A stretch of DNA of 64,000 nucleotides. Source: Dehalococcoidia bacterium (lineage in GTDB: Bacteria > Chloroflexota > Dehalococcoidia > Lucifugimonadales > Lucifugimonadaceae). The number at the start of each line of letters is the position of its first letter. Within the stretch, counting starts at the first letter, position 1. The notes under the pieces are model-generated. The model ran no database searches. It saw only the letters and a list, made by a program, of their open reading frames with translations, and was not told the origin of the DNA. Shown in pieces: positions 25,706 through 34,890 of this stretch. Both the position numbers and the translations under genes were made by a program. The stretch lies in the NCBI GenBank assembly GCA_012959765.1, contig DUCO01000024.1, positions 25,143 through 89,142 on the forward strand, in the 5' to 3' direction.

Positions 25706-26914
25706 GTGAACAACGGGCAGCGATACGAGCCGCTTACAGTGCCGCGAAGAGTGATTCTGGGACCCGGACCTAGTTCCGCAAACCCGCGAGTTCTTCGTGC
25801 TATGTCGCTACCAATCATCGGATATCTCGACCCCGCATTCTTTGAACTGCTCGATGAACTGAGCGGCATGCTTGGTGAAATTTTTAAAACCAAGCAACGC
25901 GCGTTCGCTGTTGCTGGAGCCGGTTCTGCCGGTATGGAAGCCGGGCTCGTAAGCCTTGCTGCACCGGGCGATACCGTGATCATCTGTTCGTACGGATATT
26001 TCTGCGAACGACAGATCATCATGGCCGAACGAATCGGGTTCAACGTTGTCGCACTCCGAACCGAGTGGGGCAAGTCGATGGACCCGCAGGTTCTTGCCGA
26101 CGCATTGAAGGAGCATCCTGAGACCCAGCTTGTAGTCGGTATTCATGCCGAAACCTCTGCTGGAACCATCCAACCCATCGCCGAGTTCGCCCGACTTGCT
26201 CACGAAGCTGGTGCGTTGTTCATGACTGATGTCGTGACCTCGCTAGCTGGCTGCGAGCTTGAATTCGACGAATGGGAACTCGATTTCGCTTACTCGGGAT
26301 CGCAAAAGTGTCTTGCCGCACCTCCAGGAATTTCTCCTGTGGCGATGTCTGATAGAGCTCTTGATTACATCCGCAACCGTCCCAAGCCGCCTTCTTCGTG
26401 GTACCTCGATCTCTCGCTAATCGCCGACTACTGGGGTCCCGATCACATTGCGCATCACACCGCTCCCGTCAGCATGATTTACGGTTTGCGGGAAGCTGTT
26501 GGGATGGCGTTGAACGAGACACTTGAGATGCGCTGGAAACGACACGAGGCGAACGCTGCCGCTTTGCGAGCAGGACTTGAGGCGTTGAACCTTGAACTGC
26601 CGATTTCTGAAGCCGAACGACTCGATCAGCTGACTATCGTGAAGCTGCCGAAGGGCATCGATGATGTGAAGCTTCGTACGCAATTGCTCGAAGAGTATTC
26701 AATTGAAGTCGGTCGTGGACTCGGCAAGTTTGCGGGCGAGGTCATTCGAATCGGTCTGATGGGCGAGTCGTGTGTCCCAGCGAACGTGTTTGCGTTGCTC
26801 AATGCGCTTGAGAAGATTCTTCCCGAGCACGGATTCGAAGTAGGCAAGGGCGTTGCCGCCGCGGCTGCTAGTGCGCAATTGGCCGACAATCCTTCACCGC
26901 TGTACACGGCGTAA
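25706..26914 (+). CDS. Class V aminotransferase (alanine-glyoxylate/serine-pyruvate type)
   Basis: A 402-residue PLP enzyme of the AGXT/PucG-like family. The opening RRVILGPGPSSANPRVL is diagnostic. Later come GAGSAGMEAGLVSLAAPGD, FMTDVVTSLAGCELEFDEW (Asp to PLP) and SGSQKCLAAPPGISPVAMS with the Schiff-base Lys. It would move the amino group of alanine, serine or an ureidoglycine-like donor to glyoxylate or pyruvate. A link to the glycolate oxidase genes just downstream (convergent) is attractive, since glycolate oxidation makes glyoxylate. GTG 25706 or TTG 25694 are possible starts; neither has a good ribosome binding site. Confidence 0.88.
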   Translation: MNNGQRYEPLTVPRRVILGPGPSSANPRVLRAMSLPIIGYLDPAFFELLDELSGMLGEIFKTKQRAFAVAGAGSAGMEAGLVSLAAPGDTVIICSYGYFCERQIIMAERIGFNVVALRTEWGKSMDPQVLADALKEHPETQLVVGIHAETSAGTIQPIAEFARLAHEAGALFMTDVVTSLAGCELEFDEWELDFAYSGSQKCLAAPPGISPVAMSDRALDYIRNRPKPPSSWYLDLSLIADYWGPDHIAHHTAPVSMIYGLREAVGMALNETLEMRWKRHEANAAALRAGLEALNLELPISEAERLDQLTIVKLPKGIDDVKLRTQLLEEYSIEVGRGLGKFAGEVIRIGLMGESCVPANVFALLNALEKILPEHGFEVGKGVAAAAASAQLADNPSPLYTA

Positions 26915-26938
26915 ATTCAACGCAATTCGGTCGACACC

Positions 26939-27010
26939 CGATTTCCCGACCCCTGTGGAGGGATCTTCGGCGGACGAGTGGTCGTGGGTGCCGCGCGCTC
27001 CTATCGCGAG
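26939..27010. repeat. Dispersed intergenic repeat (gatttcccgac family), shortened copy
   Basis: CGATTTCCCGACCCCTGTGG followed by AGGGATCTTCGG matches the left half of the repeats at 15246 and 43425. The right half has decayed to a GC-rich stretch. It fills the gap between the convergent aminotransferase and glcF genes. Confidence 0.65.
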
Positions 27011-27016
27011 TAGAAA

Positions 27017-28366
27017 CTACTCCAGCGCGTACGCCTTATCCAGCAAGTCGACGACGTAGCGAACTTTCGTCGTGCGTTCGTTCGAGTCTTCGTCCGCTAC
27101 CTGAGTGAGAGCGAAATCGAGCTGCATTGCGCAACCCGGATTGCCAGTTGCAACGATATCGGCTCCGGTGGCGACTACGTTCCGGGCTTTTCGCTTGCCG
27201 AGTTGTGCCGACATCTCACGCTGGGTCATTGAGTAGGTTCCAGCCGACCCACAGCAAACTGCAGGTTCGCCCAGATCGACCAGCTTCAAGCCGGGAATCG
27301 AGTTGAGGATGGCACGAGGTGCATCGGTTATTCGCTGAACATTCAGCAAATGACAGGCGTCCTGATAGGTGACGGTTACATCTAGCGACTTCGTTGGAGC
27401 CTCGAAATCGTATTCGACAAGTAGCTCATGAATATCCTTGGTCAACTCGGCTACTTGGTGCGCTTTATCGGAATACCCGGCCTCGCCGGCAAAAAGCTCG
27501 CCATAGTCCTTCATCGCCGCGCCGCAACCTGCCGAGGCAGAAACAATCGCGTCAGGTTGGATCGACAGGAACGAGTCGATGTTCTTCTTTGCCATCTCGA
27601 TAGCCGTGTCGGGCTCGCCGGAATGGGTGTTCAGCGCCCCGCAGCAGCCCTGTCCACCAGTTACATGCACCTCGATGCCGTTTCGAGTTAGCACTCGCAC
27701 GGTGGCTTCAAGGGTTTCAGCGTGGGTCAGCGCCATCACACAACCGGCAAGCATCGCCACCTTTGCTTTGCGGACACCCTGTGCTGGATGAACCTGACCT
27801 TTAGCGACAAAGAAATTCTTAGACAGTTCGGGCAGATACTCGTCGGCAATATCGGCTTCGCCCGGCAACAACTTCAGCAAGCCTGTCCCGCGAGCGATCG
27901 TGCGCATGCCCGACTTTTTGTAGAACTTCATGGCGTTGCCGACCATGCGAAGTTTCATAGGGGAGGGCAGAATCGTCTGGTAGCCAACAGACCGTGCTGT
28001 TCGTTCTGTGAAAGATCGTGTCGTGTGTTGCTCTACTTGAGCCCGAGTGGCCTCCATCAGCTTGCCGTACTCGACTCCTGAAGGGCAACTCAGTTCGCAT
28101 GCTCGGCACTGCAGGCACAAATCCCAGTGCCCGACGACCGACGGGGTCATGTCGAGCCGACCTTCGTTTACGGCCTTCATCAGCGCTATTCGACCACGAG
28201 GCGATTCGGCTTCGAGGCCGGTTTCGAGATATGTTGGGCATGCTTGAAGGCAAAATCCACAGTGGACGCACTTGTAGAGATCGGACTCCTGCGGCGCGTG
28301 CGATCCTGAGAAACCCGGAAACGTACCGGCTGGCCCTACTGATTCGCTTGGCGTATCTGGCGACAT
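27017..28366 (-). CDS. glcF: Glycolate oxidase iron-sulfur subunit
   Basis: A 449-residue GlcF-type protein. Two [4Fe-4S] motifs lie near the N-terminus: Cys33-Cys36-Cys39 with Cys43 (CVHCGFCLQACPTY) and CLQCRACELSCPSGVEYG about 50 residues later. The C-terminal half has two cysteine-rich CCG domains (GGQGCCGALNTHSG and AVCCGSAGTYSMTQ). It passes electrons from the flavin subunits to the membrane chain. ATG 28366 is eight bases after the glcE stop, so the two are co-transcribed. Heterodisulfide reductase-like or lactate oxidase (LutA/LldE) relatives are the alternative, but order with glcE and glcD supports glycolate oxidase. Confidence 0.9.
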   Translation of the reverse strand: MSPDTPSESVGPAGTFPGFSGSHAPQESDLYKCVHCGFCLQACPTYLETGLEAESPRGRIALMKAVNEGRLDMTPSVVGHWDLCLQCRACELSCPSGVEYGKLMEATRAQVEQHTTRSFTERTARSVGYQTILPSPMKLRMVGNAMKFYKKSGMRTIARGTGLLKLLPGEADIADEYLPELSKNFFVAKGQVHPAQGVRKAKVAMLAGCVMALTHAETLEATVRVLTRNGIEVHVTGGQGCCGALNTHSGEPDTAIEMAKKNIDSFLSIQPDAIVSASAGCGAAMKDYGELFAGEAGYSDKAHQVAELTKDIHELLVEYDFEAPTKSLDVTVTYQDACHLLNVQRITDAPRAILNSIPGLKLVDLGEPAVCCGSAGTYSMTQREMSAQLGKRKARNVVATGADIVATGNPGCAMQLDFALTQVADEDSNERTTKVRYVVDLLDKAYALE

Positions 28367-28374
28367 CGAAGCTG

Positions 28375-29640
28375 CTATATCTTTCCGGCGAATCGCCCGG
28401 GGTTAAGGGTGTTGGTGGGGTCGTACTGGTTCTTGATCCGACGCATCAGCTCGATCGAATTTCCGACGTCGCTAAATATGTCCATGTGTTGTTTTACGAC
28501 CAGAGGACATTTTTCGATCACGTACGAACTTTGATACTTAGTAATTGTGCCAGCAACCGAGCTGATAAACGAAAGGTCTTCATCGCGAGAAGCCGAACCA
28601 GCAAGAACGGTCATTGCGCCGAACCCGATGTCGCTGATGGTCGATATTTTCGTTCCCGAGTCCGATTCGGCAGATCGAATTTCCTGAGATGCCTTGAGCG
28701 TGTCGCCGGTGCGAGCGTTCATTCTTACAGCGATCCCAGCGTTCGATTCAGCGTCATCAAGCGCAGACCATGCAGCCTTCGCCGCCATGTCGCTAAGCAC
28801 GGCATACCCGGCGGATCCGCCTGACCCTGCAGCACCCACAACTTCGTTTACCTGCCGTTCGATCGACCGAACTCCGCCGCCAAGTCTCATGAGTAGAGCA
28901 AACGTCTGATCACCACTGGAGGAATCGAACGATTCGCCAGTCGCCTGAACAGTGGCAGCCGCCAATTCACCGGAAATCAGCGAAATCGCTTCGGGCGCAA
29001 ACAGGCCGTTCGCGAATCCCATTCCGATTTCTTGTGCCGACTGGATATCGTCGAACCAGATGATGATAGTTTGCTGCTCCGGTGTGACAGGGAGGAGTTT
29101 GAATGCAACTTGCGACACGATGCCGAGCGTGCCGAATGCGCCTGTGTGGAGACGGTGAAGCTCGTAACCCTGAACATTCTTTACGACCCGGCCACCACTT
29201 TTGGTAATCGTGCCGTCAGCAAGAACGATCTGCATACCGATCACCCAGTCTCGGATACCGCCTGTTGACGATTGACGATGTCCCGGTGCGTTCGAGGCAA
29301 TGGACCCACCAACGGTCGCCTGCTCCGGGTTGCGCACTTCGAACGGTAGGCGCTGGCCCTCTTTTTCGAGCAGGGCGTTCAGCGTTGCGATAGTCACCCC
29401 GGCGTTGGCCGCGATCGTCATGTCGCCAACTGCGTGCTCTATCTCGCCGGTAAATCCAGAAAGATCGAGCGCCACGTCATAGCTAGACGGGATATTCCCG
29501 ATGCCAATACGCGTCCCGCCGCCCCACGGAATTGCCGTTCGGTCTGAGCCGTTTATGTCAGCAAGTGACTTCGAGAGTTCCTTGAGTGAATTAGGGCTCT
29601 CTACCGATGAGGGGGTGAGGTCGTCTATAGAATGGCTCAA
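28375..29640 (-). CDS. glcE: Glycolate oxidase FAD-binding subunit
   Basis: A 421-residue FAD-linked oxidase-like subunit. It has the FAD PP-loop (TAIPWGGGTRIGIG), then EQATVGGSIASNAPGHRQ and the C-terminal RIKNQYDPTNTLNPGRFAG typical of the family. It lacks the longer catalytic cap seen in glcD at 33358-34851. GlcE and GlcD together bind flavin and oxidise glycolate (or another 2-hydroxy acid) to glyoxylate. It starts at TTG 29640 with GGGAA upstream. The glcE-glcF pair is separated from glcD by five other genes on the same strand. Confidence 0.87.
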   Translation of the reverse strand: MSHSIDDLTPSSVESPNSLKELSKSLADINGSDRTAIPWGGGTRIGIGNIPSSYDVALDLSGFTGEIEHAVGDMTIAANAGVTIATLNALLEKEGQRLPFEVRNPEQATVGGSIASNAPGHRQSSTGGIRDWVIGMQIVLADGTITKSGGRVVKNVQGYELHRLHTGAFGTLGIVSQVAFKLLPVTPEQQTIIIWFDDIQSAQEIGMGFANGLFAPEAISLISGELAAATVQATGESFDSSSGDQTFALLMRLGGGVRSIERQVNEVVGAAGSGGSAGYAVLSDMAAKAAWSALDDAESNAGIAVRMNARTGDTLKASQEIRSAESDSGTKISTISDIGFGAMTVLAGSASRDEDLSFISSVAGTITKYQSSYVIEKCPLVVKQHMDIFSDVGNSIELMRRIKNQYDPTNTLNPGRFAGKI

Positions 29641-29661
29641 CGTCGTTCCCAGAACTTACCC

Positions 29662-30684
29662 CTATGCCTTTGTCGATGCTGCTACAGGTGGAGCCATGTG
29701 CATTTGAGGCTTCCACGGAGCGGTGTCCCAAAGTTGATCGCCAATTGCGGTTGCTTCGTTGATCGCTTCGTTAGGAACGTCTTCTTCCCATGCGATAAGA
29801 TTCTGCTGTAACTGTTCGAGCGTTCGTGCGCCAACAATGCAGGCTGAAACCGCGGGATTAGAACGAACCCATCCGAGTGCCAGAGCCATCGGCGTTACGC
29901 TGTATTTCTCTGTAACTCCGATGAACTGCTCCATCGCTTCGAATGTGACTTCGTTCCAATAGGTGGTTTTATAGAAATTCGCTGCTCTAAAGTCGTTCGA
30001 GTAGCGTCCGCCCTTGGGCATTTCGGCTTTGAACTCGCGATGCTTTCCAAGCAGGAATCCACCAGCCTGGGGTGAATAGACCATTACGCCAACACCCTGA
30101 TCTACACACGCCGGGAACAGTTCGCGTTCCGGCTCTCGGTACAGCAAGTTGTAACGGGGCTGAACCGAGTTGAACTTGCTGAAGCCGTTCTTGTCCTGCG
30201 CCCAGAGCGCTTCGACAAGCTGCGGTCCTGAGAAGTTCGATGCGCCGATGTAGCGTGCTTTTCCAGCTCGAACAACGTCGTTGTACGCCTCGACTGTTTC
30301 TTCGATGGGCGTGGTGAGATCTGGCGAGTGGATCTGGTAGAGATCGACGTAGTCTGTGCCCAAACGCTTGAGCGAGTCGTCTATTGCCTGCATCACATAC
30401 TTCTTGTTGACCCCGACATCGTTCGGATTGGGACCAACCTGGCTCTTGCCCTTGGTCGCCAAAACCACTTCTGAACGCCGAGTTTTAATGAACTTGCCGA
30501 CATTCTCTTCTGATAGCCCATCGCAATAAGAATTGGCCGTATCGATGAAGTTCACTCCGCCATCGAAGGCAGCCGACATGATGCGCATCGAGTCTTCGGC
30601 GTTGGTTTGACCACCAAAGTTGTCGGATCCGATGCAATATTCAGAGACTTTTAGCCCGGTGTTCCCGAGTCGTACATATTCCAA
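29662..30684 (-). CDS. Aldo/keto reductase (copy 1)
   Basis: A 340-residue TIM-barrel reductase of the voltage-gated K-channel beta/AKR11-14 type. The catalytic tetrad is complete: Asp48 and Tyr53 (FIDTANSYCDG), Lys78 (VLATKGK) and His119 (YQIHSPD). The NADP-binding end has SACIVGARTLEQLQQNL. The start is TTG 30684, 7 bases after AAGGAG. It lies 11 bases from the next AKR gene and about 20 from glcE, in the middle of the catabolic cluster. It would reduce an aldehyde or oxidise a sugar; the substrate is unknown. Confidence 0.9.
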   Translation of the reverse strand: MEYVRLGNTGLKVSEYCIGSDNFGGQTNAEDSMRIMSAAFDGGVNFIDTANSYCDGLSEENVGKFIKTRRSEVVLATKGKSQVGPNPNDVGVNKKYVMQAIDDSLKRLGTDYVDLYQIHSPDLTTPIEETVEAYNDVVRAGKARYIGASNFSGPQLVEALWAQDKNGFSKFNSVQPRYNLLYREPERELFPACVDQGVGVMVYSPQAGGFLLGKHREFKAEMPKGGRYSNDFRAANFYKTTYWNEVTFEAMEQFIGVTEKYSVTPMALALGWVRSNPAVSACIVGARTLEQLQQNLIAWEEDVPNEAINEATAIGDQLWDTAPWKPQMHMAPPVAASTKA

Positions 30685-30695
30685 TTGAGTGCTCC

Positions 30696-31748
30696 TTATT
30701 TCGCCGACGAGCTTGTGGGTAGTGTGCCGAACGCCTGTCCCGAATTCGGCGGGTATGCCATCGGAGCCTGCGATTCGAATTCGTCAGCCACGGCTCGAAC
30801 TTCGGCCATGGCCTCGGCTGGAGCCGATTCTGACCATGCGTCGAGAACTCCCTGGATGTGTTCAACCTTGCGTGCGCCGAAGATCGGTGCAGTTACGCCG
30901 GGGAACTCTGAAACCCACTGAAGAGCAAGTCGTATGGCGGGTTGACCGTGCTTTTCGGCGATTGCCGTGAACTTCTCAACGGCAGTAAACGCAGCATCGT
31001 TGAAGTAACGAGATTTTAGACCCCCACCCTTTGAGTCGTCTCGCATATCGAACTTGGATCCAGCGACTGCCGTGCCAGACGAACCGTGCTTGCCTGTGAG
31101 CATTCCGCTTGCGAGTGGTGAGTAGGGGATCACCGCTACATCGTGATCGGCAGTGAAAGGAACCATCTCTCGTCCGAGTCCGGGTTGGAGAATGTTGAAT
31201 ACGCTCTGAATCGCTTCGAATCGGTAGAGATTTCGAACGTCGGATGTCCAGAGACCTTTGGCGAGAATCCATGTTGGGAAGTTCGACGCACCGGCGTAGA
31301 CGACTTTGCCCTGATGAATTAGATCGTCAACGGCACGAAGTGTCTCCTCGATCGGAGTTTCTTCGTCCCACGAATGGCAGTACAGCAGGTCAATTCGATC
31401 GGTGCGGAGTCGACGAAGGGAATCCTCGACCGCTCGAACGATGTGATACCGAGATGCACCCTTATCGTTCACACCCGCTCCGACCGCCGAACGATACTTG
31501 GTGGCGAGAACGACATTGTCTCGACGTCCTGAGTCGGCGAGGTAGTTACCGATCATCGATTCCGAACGACCTTCGTTGTAGGAATCGGATGTATCGACGA
31601 AGTTGATTCCGCCGTCGAGAGCGGTGTCAAGAATTTCGTGTGCTGTCGGCTCGTCGCAACCCCACTGGTTGCCGTAATTATCGGTTCCCAGACAGATGTT
31701 CGAGACCTTTGTCCCTGTGCGACCTAGCTTTACATATTCGATAGGAAT
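30696..31748 (-). CDS. Aldo/keto reductase (copy 2) with non-canonical ATT start
   Basis: A 350-residue paralog of the preceding gene. Reading only from the first ATG (31556) would remove the first barrel strand and two catalytic residues, Asp52 and Tyr57 (FVDTSDSYNEG). The frame is conserved upstream to PIEYVKLGRTGTKVS, matching EYVRLGNTGLKVS of copy 1. It contains no ATG, GTG or TTG before the preceding stop. An ATT at 31748 lies 7 bases after GGAG (31756-31759), exactly where copy 1 has its TTG. Lys84 and His125 complete the tetrad. Likely NADPH-linked carbonyl reductase or sugar dehydrogenase in the same transcript. Confidence 0.82.
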   Translation of the reverse strand: MPIEYVKLGRTGTKVSNICLGTDNYGNQWGCDEPTAHEILDTALDGGINFVDTSDSYNEGRSESMIGNYLADSGRRDNVVLATKYRSAVGAGVNDKGASRYHIVRAVEDSLRRLRTDRIDLLYCHSWDEETPIEETLRAVDDLIHQGKVVYAGASNFPTWILAKGLWTSDVRNLYRFEAIQSVFNILQPGLGREMVPFTADHDVAVIPYSPLASGMLTGKHGSSGTAVAGSKFDMRDDSKGGGLKSRYFNDAAFTAVEKFTAIAEKHGQPAIRLALQWVSEFPGVTAPIFGARKVEHIQGVLDAWSESAPAEAMAEVRAVADEFESQAPMAYPPNSGQAFGTLPTSSSAK

Positions 31749-31794
31749 GGTGAGGCTCCGTGGATTATTGCGAACTGGCTAGTTAGTGTTGTAT

Positions 31795-32850
31795 TTAGTC
31801 GTGATTCAGATCAATCCAGCGTGATTCTTCGACTGATTGATAGGCTGCATCAACGATTTCAGCAGCCTTCATTCCGTCGTAGAAACTGGTTTCGATCAGT
31901 GATTGGTCACCCGCGATGATCGCATCGGCGAACCGTTGGTAGGGTTGAGGATACTCGGCTCCAGGATCGAGCTGTCCGACCGGATTATTAGGTCCCGTTA
32001 CGCCCTGGATCCCAAACCGACCGTCAGTGGTGATTCGACCCAGTTCACCCGATATTTCGACTCGAGGCGAAGTCTTGCCGTCGGCGTCGGTTCCACGAGA
32101 CGCAAAAGAAGTGTGTACGACAGCCATTCCGCCGTTCACCCATTCACACAGAAGTCCCGAAACGTCGGGCACATCAACATCGATCCCTTCGGGGTTATCG
32201 AACGTTGGGCGGTGGCTGTTCGTAGTGTCGAACGATGCGACGACCCGCTTTACTTCACCATTGATGAACCGCAGCATGTCGAATACGTGAATGAGTTCGT
32301 ATACCGATCCGCCACCGTTCTCGGAACGGAAGCGCCACGAGAGCGTCTCCGGTCGGGCGTCGAGCTGATGCGACATGCCCCACCACAGGTTGGCGTGGTA
32401 GATGCGGCCTACGAAATCGTCGTCGAGATAGCGCTTGATGCGACCTATCATCGTGTTTCCGCGCTGATTGAAGTTAGTTGAGTGGATCACCCCGGCTTTT
32501 TCAGCCGCTTCGGACATGACTTTCGCGTCAGCAGCTGTGAGAGCGAGTGGCTTGTCGCAGAGGACATGCTTGCCTGCTGCGATAGCGTCGAGAGCGAGAT
32601 CTTTGTGCGACCCGGTCGGGGTGATGATGTCGACCGCATCGAGACCGTCCATCTTCAGCATCTCGTTGTGATCAGTGAAGCCGTTCGGGATGTCCCACTT
32701 CTGCTGAAACTCGGCCAAAGCTTCGGGGTTTCTCCTCATAGCTGCAACAACTTCTACGTTGTCGAGCTTCGAGAATTGCTCCATATGAGTATTGGCGAAC
32801 CCGCCGACACCGATAATTCCGATGCGTACTTTGCCTGATGCTGAGGGCAC
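31795..32850 (-). CDS. Gfo/Idh/MocA family oxidoreductase
   Basis: A 351-residue NAD(P)-dependent sugar dehydrogenase-like protein. The N-terminal Rossmann fold starts VRIGIIGVGGFANTHM, then VDIITPTGSHKDLALDAIAA and HVLCDKPLAL (the E-K-P motif with Asp for Glu). The C-terminal beta-sheet domain includes VYELIHVFDMLRFING with the usual His/Asp. GTG 32850 follows AGGAA and gives a normal N-terminus; the frame is open to 32889. The family oxidises or epimerises sugars, inositols and related polyols. It sits 46 bases upstream of the AKR pair. Confidence 0.88.
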   Translation of the reverse strand: MPSASGKVRIGIIGVGGFANTHMEQFSKLDNVEVVAAMRRNPEALAEFQQKWDIPNGFTDHNEMLKMDGLDAVDIITPTGSHKDLALDAIAAGKHVLCDKPLALTAADAKVMSEAAEKAGVIHSTNFNQRGNTMIGRIKRYLDDDFVGRIYHANLWWGMSHQLDARPETLSWRFRSENGGGSVYELIHVFDMLRFINGEVKRVVASFDTTNSHRPTFDNPEGIDVDVPDVSGLLCEWVNGGMAVVHTSFASRGTDADGKTSPRVEISGELGRITTDGRFGIQGVTGPNNPVGQLDPGAEYPQPYQRFADAIIAGDQSLIETSFYDGMKAAEIVDAAYQSVEESRWIDLNHD

Positions 32851-33032
32851 TTTGGTTCCTGTCTGCCGCGATGCGCGTGGGTGGCGCATCGAAGGCGTTT
32901 GAAGACCGGTGATCGAGTCGAGGCACCCAGTTTAGCGAAAGTGCGGGTTACAGGCTGCGAATTGTTGACGAATATGGACTCCATATCGTCATGGGCCATA
33001 GGAACGTTCAGGTGGCTAAGTAGAAATGAGAA

Positions 33033-33317
33033 CTATTTCTTGATTCGTAGAACTGCGAATCCTGCACCGATAGATGCAATTTGCGCCATCAGTGCCAGCG
33101 CAACGACCTTGAAATACGGCGTAACTATTTCTGGACGACCCGAATCAGGTCCGTATTCAAATAGGAAATTGCCGGTTTGTACGAACGAAATTGTTATTGA
33201 AATAGCCATCACTACCCAACCGGCAATCACAATCCGAACCGGCCATATTCCGAGTAAGTCGATCCAGTAATGCCAAAAGTGGAGACTAAGAGATTTCATT
33301 CCAGAGTTGTTGCTCAT
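33033..33317 (-). CDS. Small membrane protein with two helices
   Basis: A 94-residue protein with an amphipathic Trp/His-rich start (LSLHFWHYWIDLLGIWPV) and two hydrophobic helices (IVIAGWVVMAISITISFV and ALALMAQIASIGAGFAVL), ending in RIKK. AGGAG lies 8 bases before ATG 33317, so it is likely a real gene. No family is recognised. It is placed just downstream of glcD, so a role in anchoring or assisting the oxidase is possible but unsupported. Confidence 0.65.
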   Translation of the reverse strand: MSNNSGMKSLSLHFWHYWIDLLGIWPVRIVIAGWVVMAISITISFVQTGNFLFEYGPDSGRPEIVTPYFKVVALALMAQIASIGAGFAVLRIKK

Positions 33318-33357
33318 GATTTCACTCCTATCTCAAAATATGTTGCTTCTGCTGAGT

Positions 33358-34851
33358 TTACTGCCAGTCCGACGTGCCAGTCGGTCGGAACGATTCTGCT
33401 GAAATGCCGTACGCCTCGCCGTGAATTGCTCCGCCAGGGAACACCTTGCCGGGGTTGAAACGCTCGCTTAGTGAAGGGACTCCGATTGGAGCATCATCTG
33501 GTTGCTCGCCGATAAACGCAGTACGGAGTCGCGACATCGACTCCAGGTCGTCCTCAGTGAACACCAGCGGCATGTATGCCTGCTTCTCGATTCCAATGCC
33601 GTGCTCGCCTGACAAAGCGCCACCTGCTGCAACACACGCTTCGAGAATGCGTGCTCCAGCGAGAATGGCCTGCTTCACCTCGCTGGGGTTTCGTTCGTTG
33701 AACAGAATCGCAGGGTGAATGTTGCCATCGCCTGCATGGAACACGTTGGCGACGGTTACGTTGAGTTCAGCGGCGATCTGATCGACCTGCTGCAACACTT
33801 CTCTGAGCTTGGTGCGGGGAACAACGCCATCAACAAGATAGTAGGTGGGAGCGATCGTTCCGTAAGCGCCAATCGCCCCTTTGCGAGTCTCCCAGAGTTT
33901 GGCCCGGGTTTCCTCGTCATCTGCTTCCCGTATTTCCATTGCGCCATGTTTGCGGCATATTCCGAGTACGGCTTCGGTCTGCTCTTCGACCGATTCGATC
34001 AGGCCATCTACTTCAACGATCAGAACTGCTTCGGCAGCGGCTGGATACCCGGGGTGATAGAACGGCTCGACGGCGTCGATGGTCTTGCGATCCATCATCT
34101 CGAGCGCAGAAGGAACCATGCCAGCAGCGATGATCTCGGCAACGGTGTCTGAAGCAGCATCCATTGTTGTGAAAGCAGCCAGCATGCTGTGAATCGCTTC
34201 GGGCTTTGGCAGTAGGCGAACGGCGATTTTGGTGATTATTCCGAACGTGCCTTCCGATCCGACAAACGCCCCACGAAGGTCATAGCCAGTTGATTCGCGT
34301 TGCGCGGCTCCCAGCCAAACAAGTGAGCCGTCGGCGAGGACCACTTCGAGTCCGAGTACGTGGTTCGTTGTGACTCCGAGAGCCAAGCAGTGAGGTCCGC
34401 CAGCGTTTTCTCCAACGTTTCCGCCGATAGTGCAGGTCTTTTGACTTGCCGGGTCGGGAGCGTAGAAAAGTCCGAGATGGCTGACTTTTTGAGATAGCTG
34501 AAGATTAATCATCCCCGGCTCGACGATAGCCACACGATTTTCCGCGTCTACCTCGATGAGTTCGGTGAGCCTCGTCAGTGCAATAACTACAGAATTTCGT
34601 AGTGGCACCGCACCGCCAGAAAGACTGGTCCCAGCGCCCCGAGCAACGATGTAAACGCCGTGTCGATTGGCTATCCGAACGACTTCTGCCACCTCTTCAG
34701 CGGTTCTCGGCAGCACAACGGCCTGCGGGGTCGCCTTGTCGATCGAGCCATCGTATTCGTAGACCAATAGGTCTTCAGGCTTCCAGATCACATACTGGGT
34801 GCCGACGATGGCCGCGAGGTCAGGAATCAGGCTGGAACTAACTGTAGTCAT
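33358..34851 (-). CDS. glcD: Glycolate oxidase catalytic FAD subunit (GlcD-like)
   Basis: A 497-residue FAD-linked oxidase of the GlcD/D-lactate dehydrogenase family. It has a PP-loop FAD domain (YIVARGAGTSLSGGAVP, then GENAGGPHCLALGVTTNHVL) and the C-terminal cap with VFHAGDGNIHPAILF and SGEHGIGIEKQAYMPLVF. The His residues of these two motifs are the usual catalytic/metal set. It oxidises glycolate or D-lactate-type 2-hydroxy acids. ATG 34851 has no strong ribosome binding site. Its partners glcE and glcF are 3.7 kb downstream on the same strand. Confidence 0.9.
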   Translation of the reverse strand: MTTVSSSLIPDLAAIVGTQYVIWKPEDLLVYEYDGSIDKATPQAVVLPRTAEEVAEVVRIANRHGVYIVARGAGTSLSGGAVPLRNSVVIALTRLTELIEVDAENRVAIVEPGMINLQLSQKVSHLGLFYAPDPASQKTCTIGGNVGENAGGPHCLALGVTTNHVLGLEVVLADGSLVWLGAAQRESTGYDLRGAFVGSEGTFGIITKIAVRLLPKPEAIHSMLAAFTTMDAASDTVAEIIAAGMVPSALEMMDRKTIDAVEPFYHPGYPAAAEAVLIVEVDGLIESVEEQTEAVLGICRKHGAMEIREADDEETRAKLWETRKGAIGAYGTIAPTYYLVDGVVPRTKLREVLQQVDQIAAELNVTVANVFHAGDGNIHPAILFNERNPSEVKQAILAGARILEACVAAGGALSGEHGIGIEKQAYMPLVFTEDDLESMSRLRTAFIGEQPDDAPIGVPSLSERFNPGKVFPGGAIHGEAYGISAESFRPTGTSDWQ

Positions 34852-34890
34852 GAAGTCATTGTGACACGCATTCAGGGTCGTTACAAAGCC

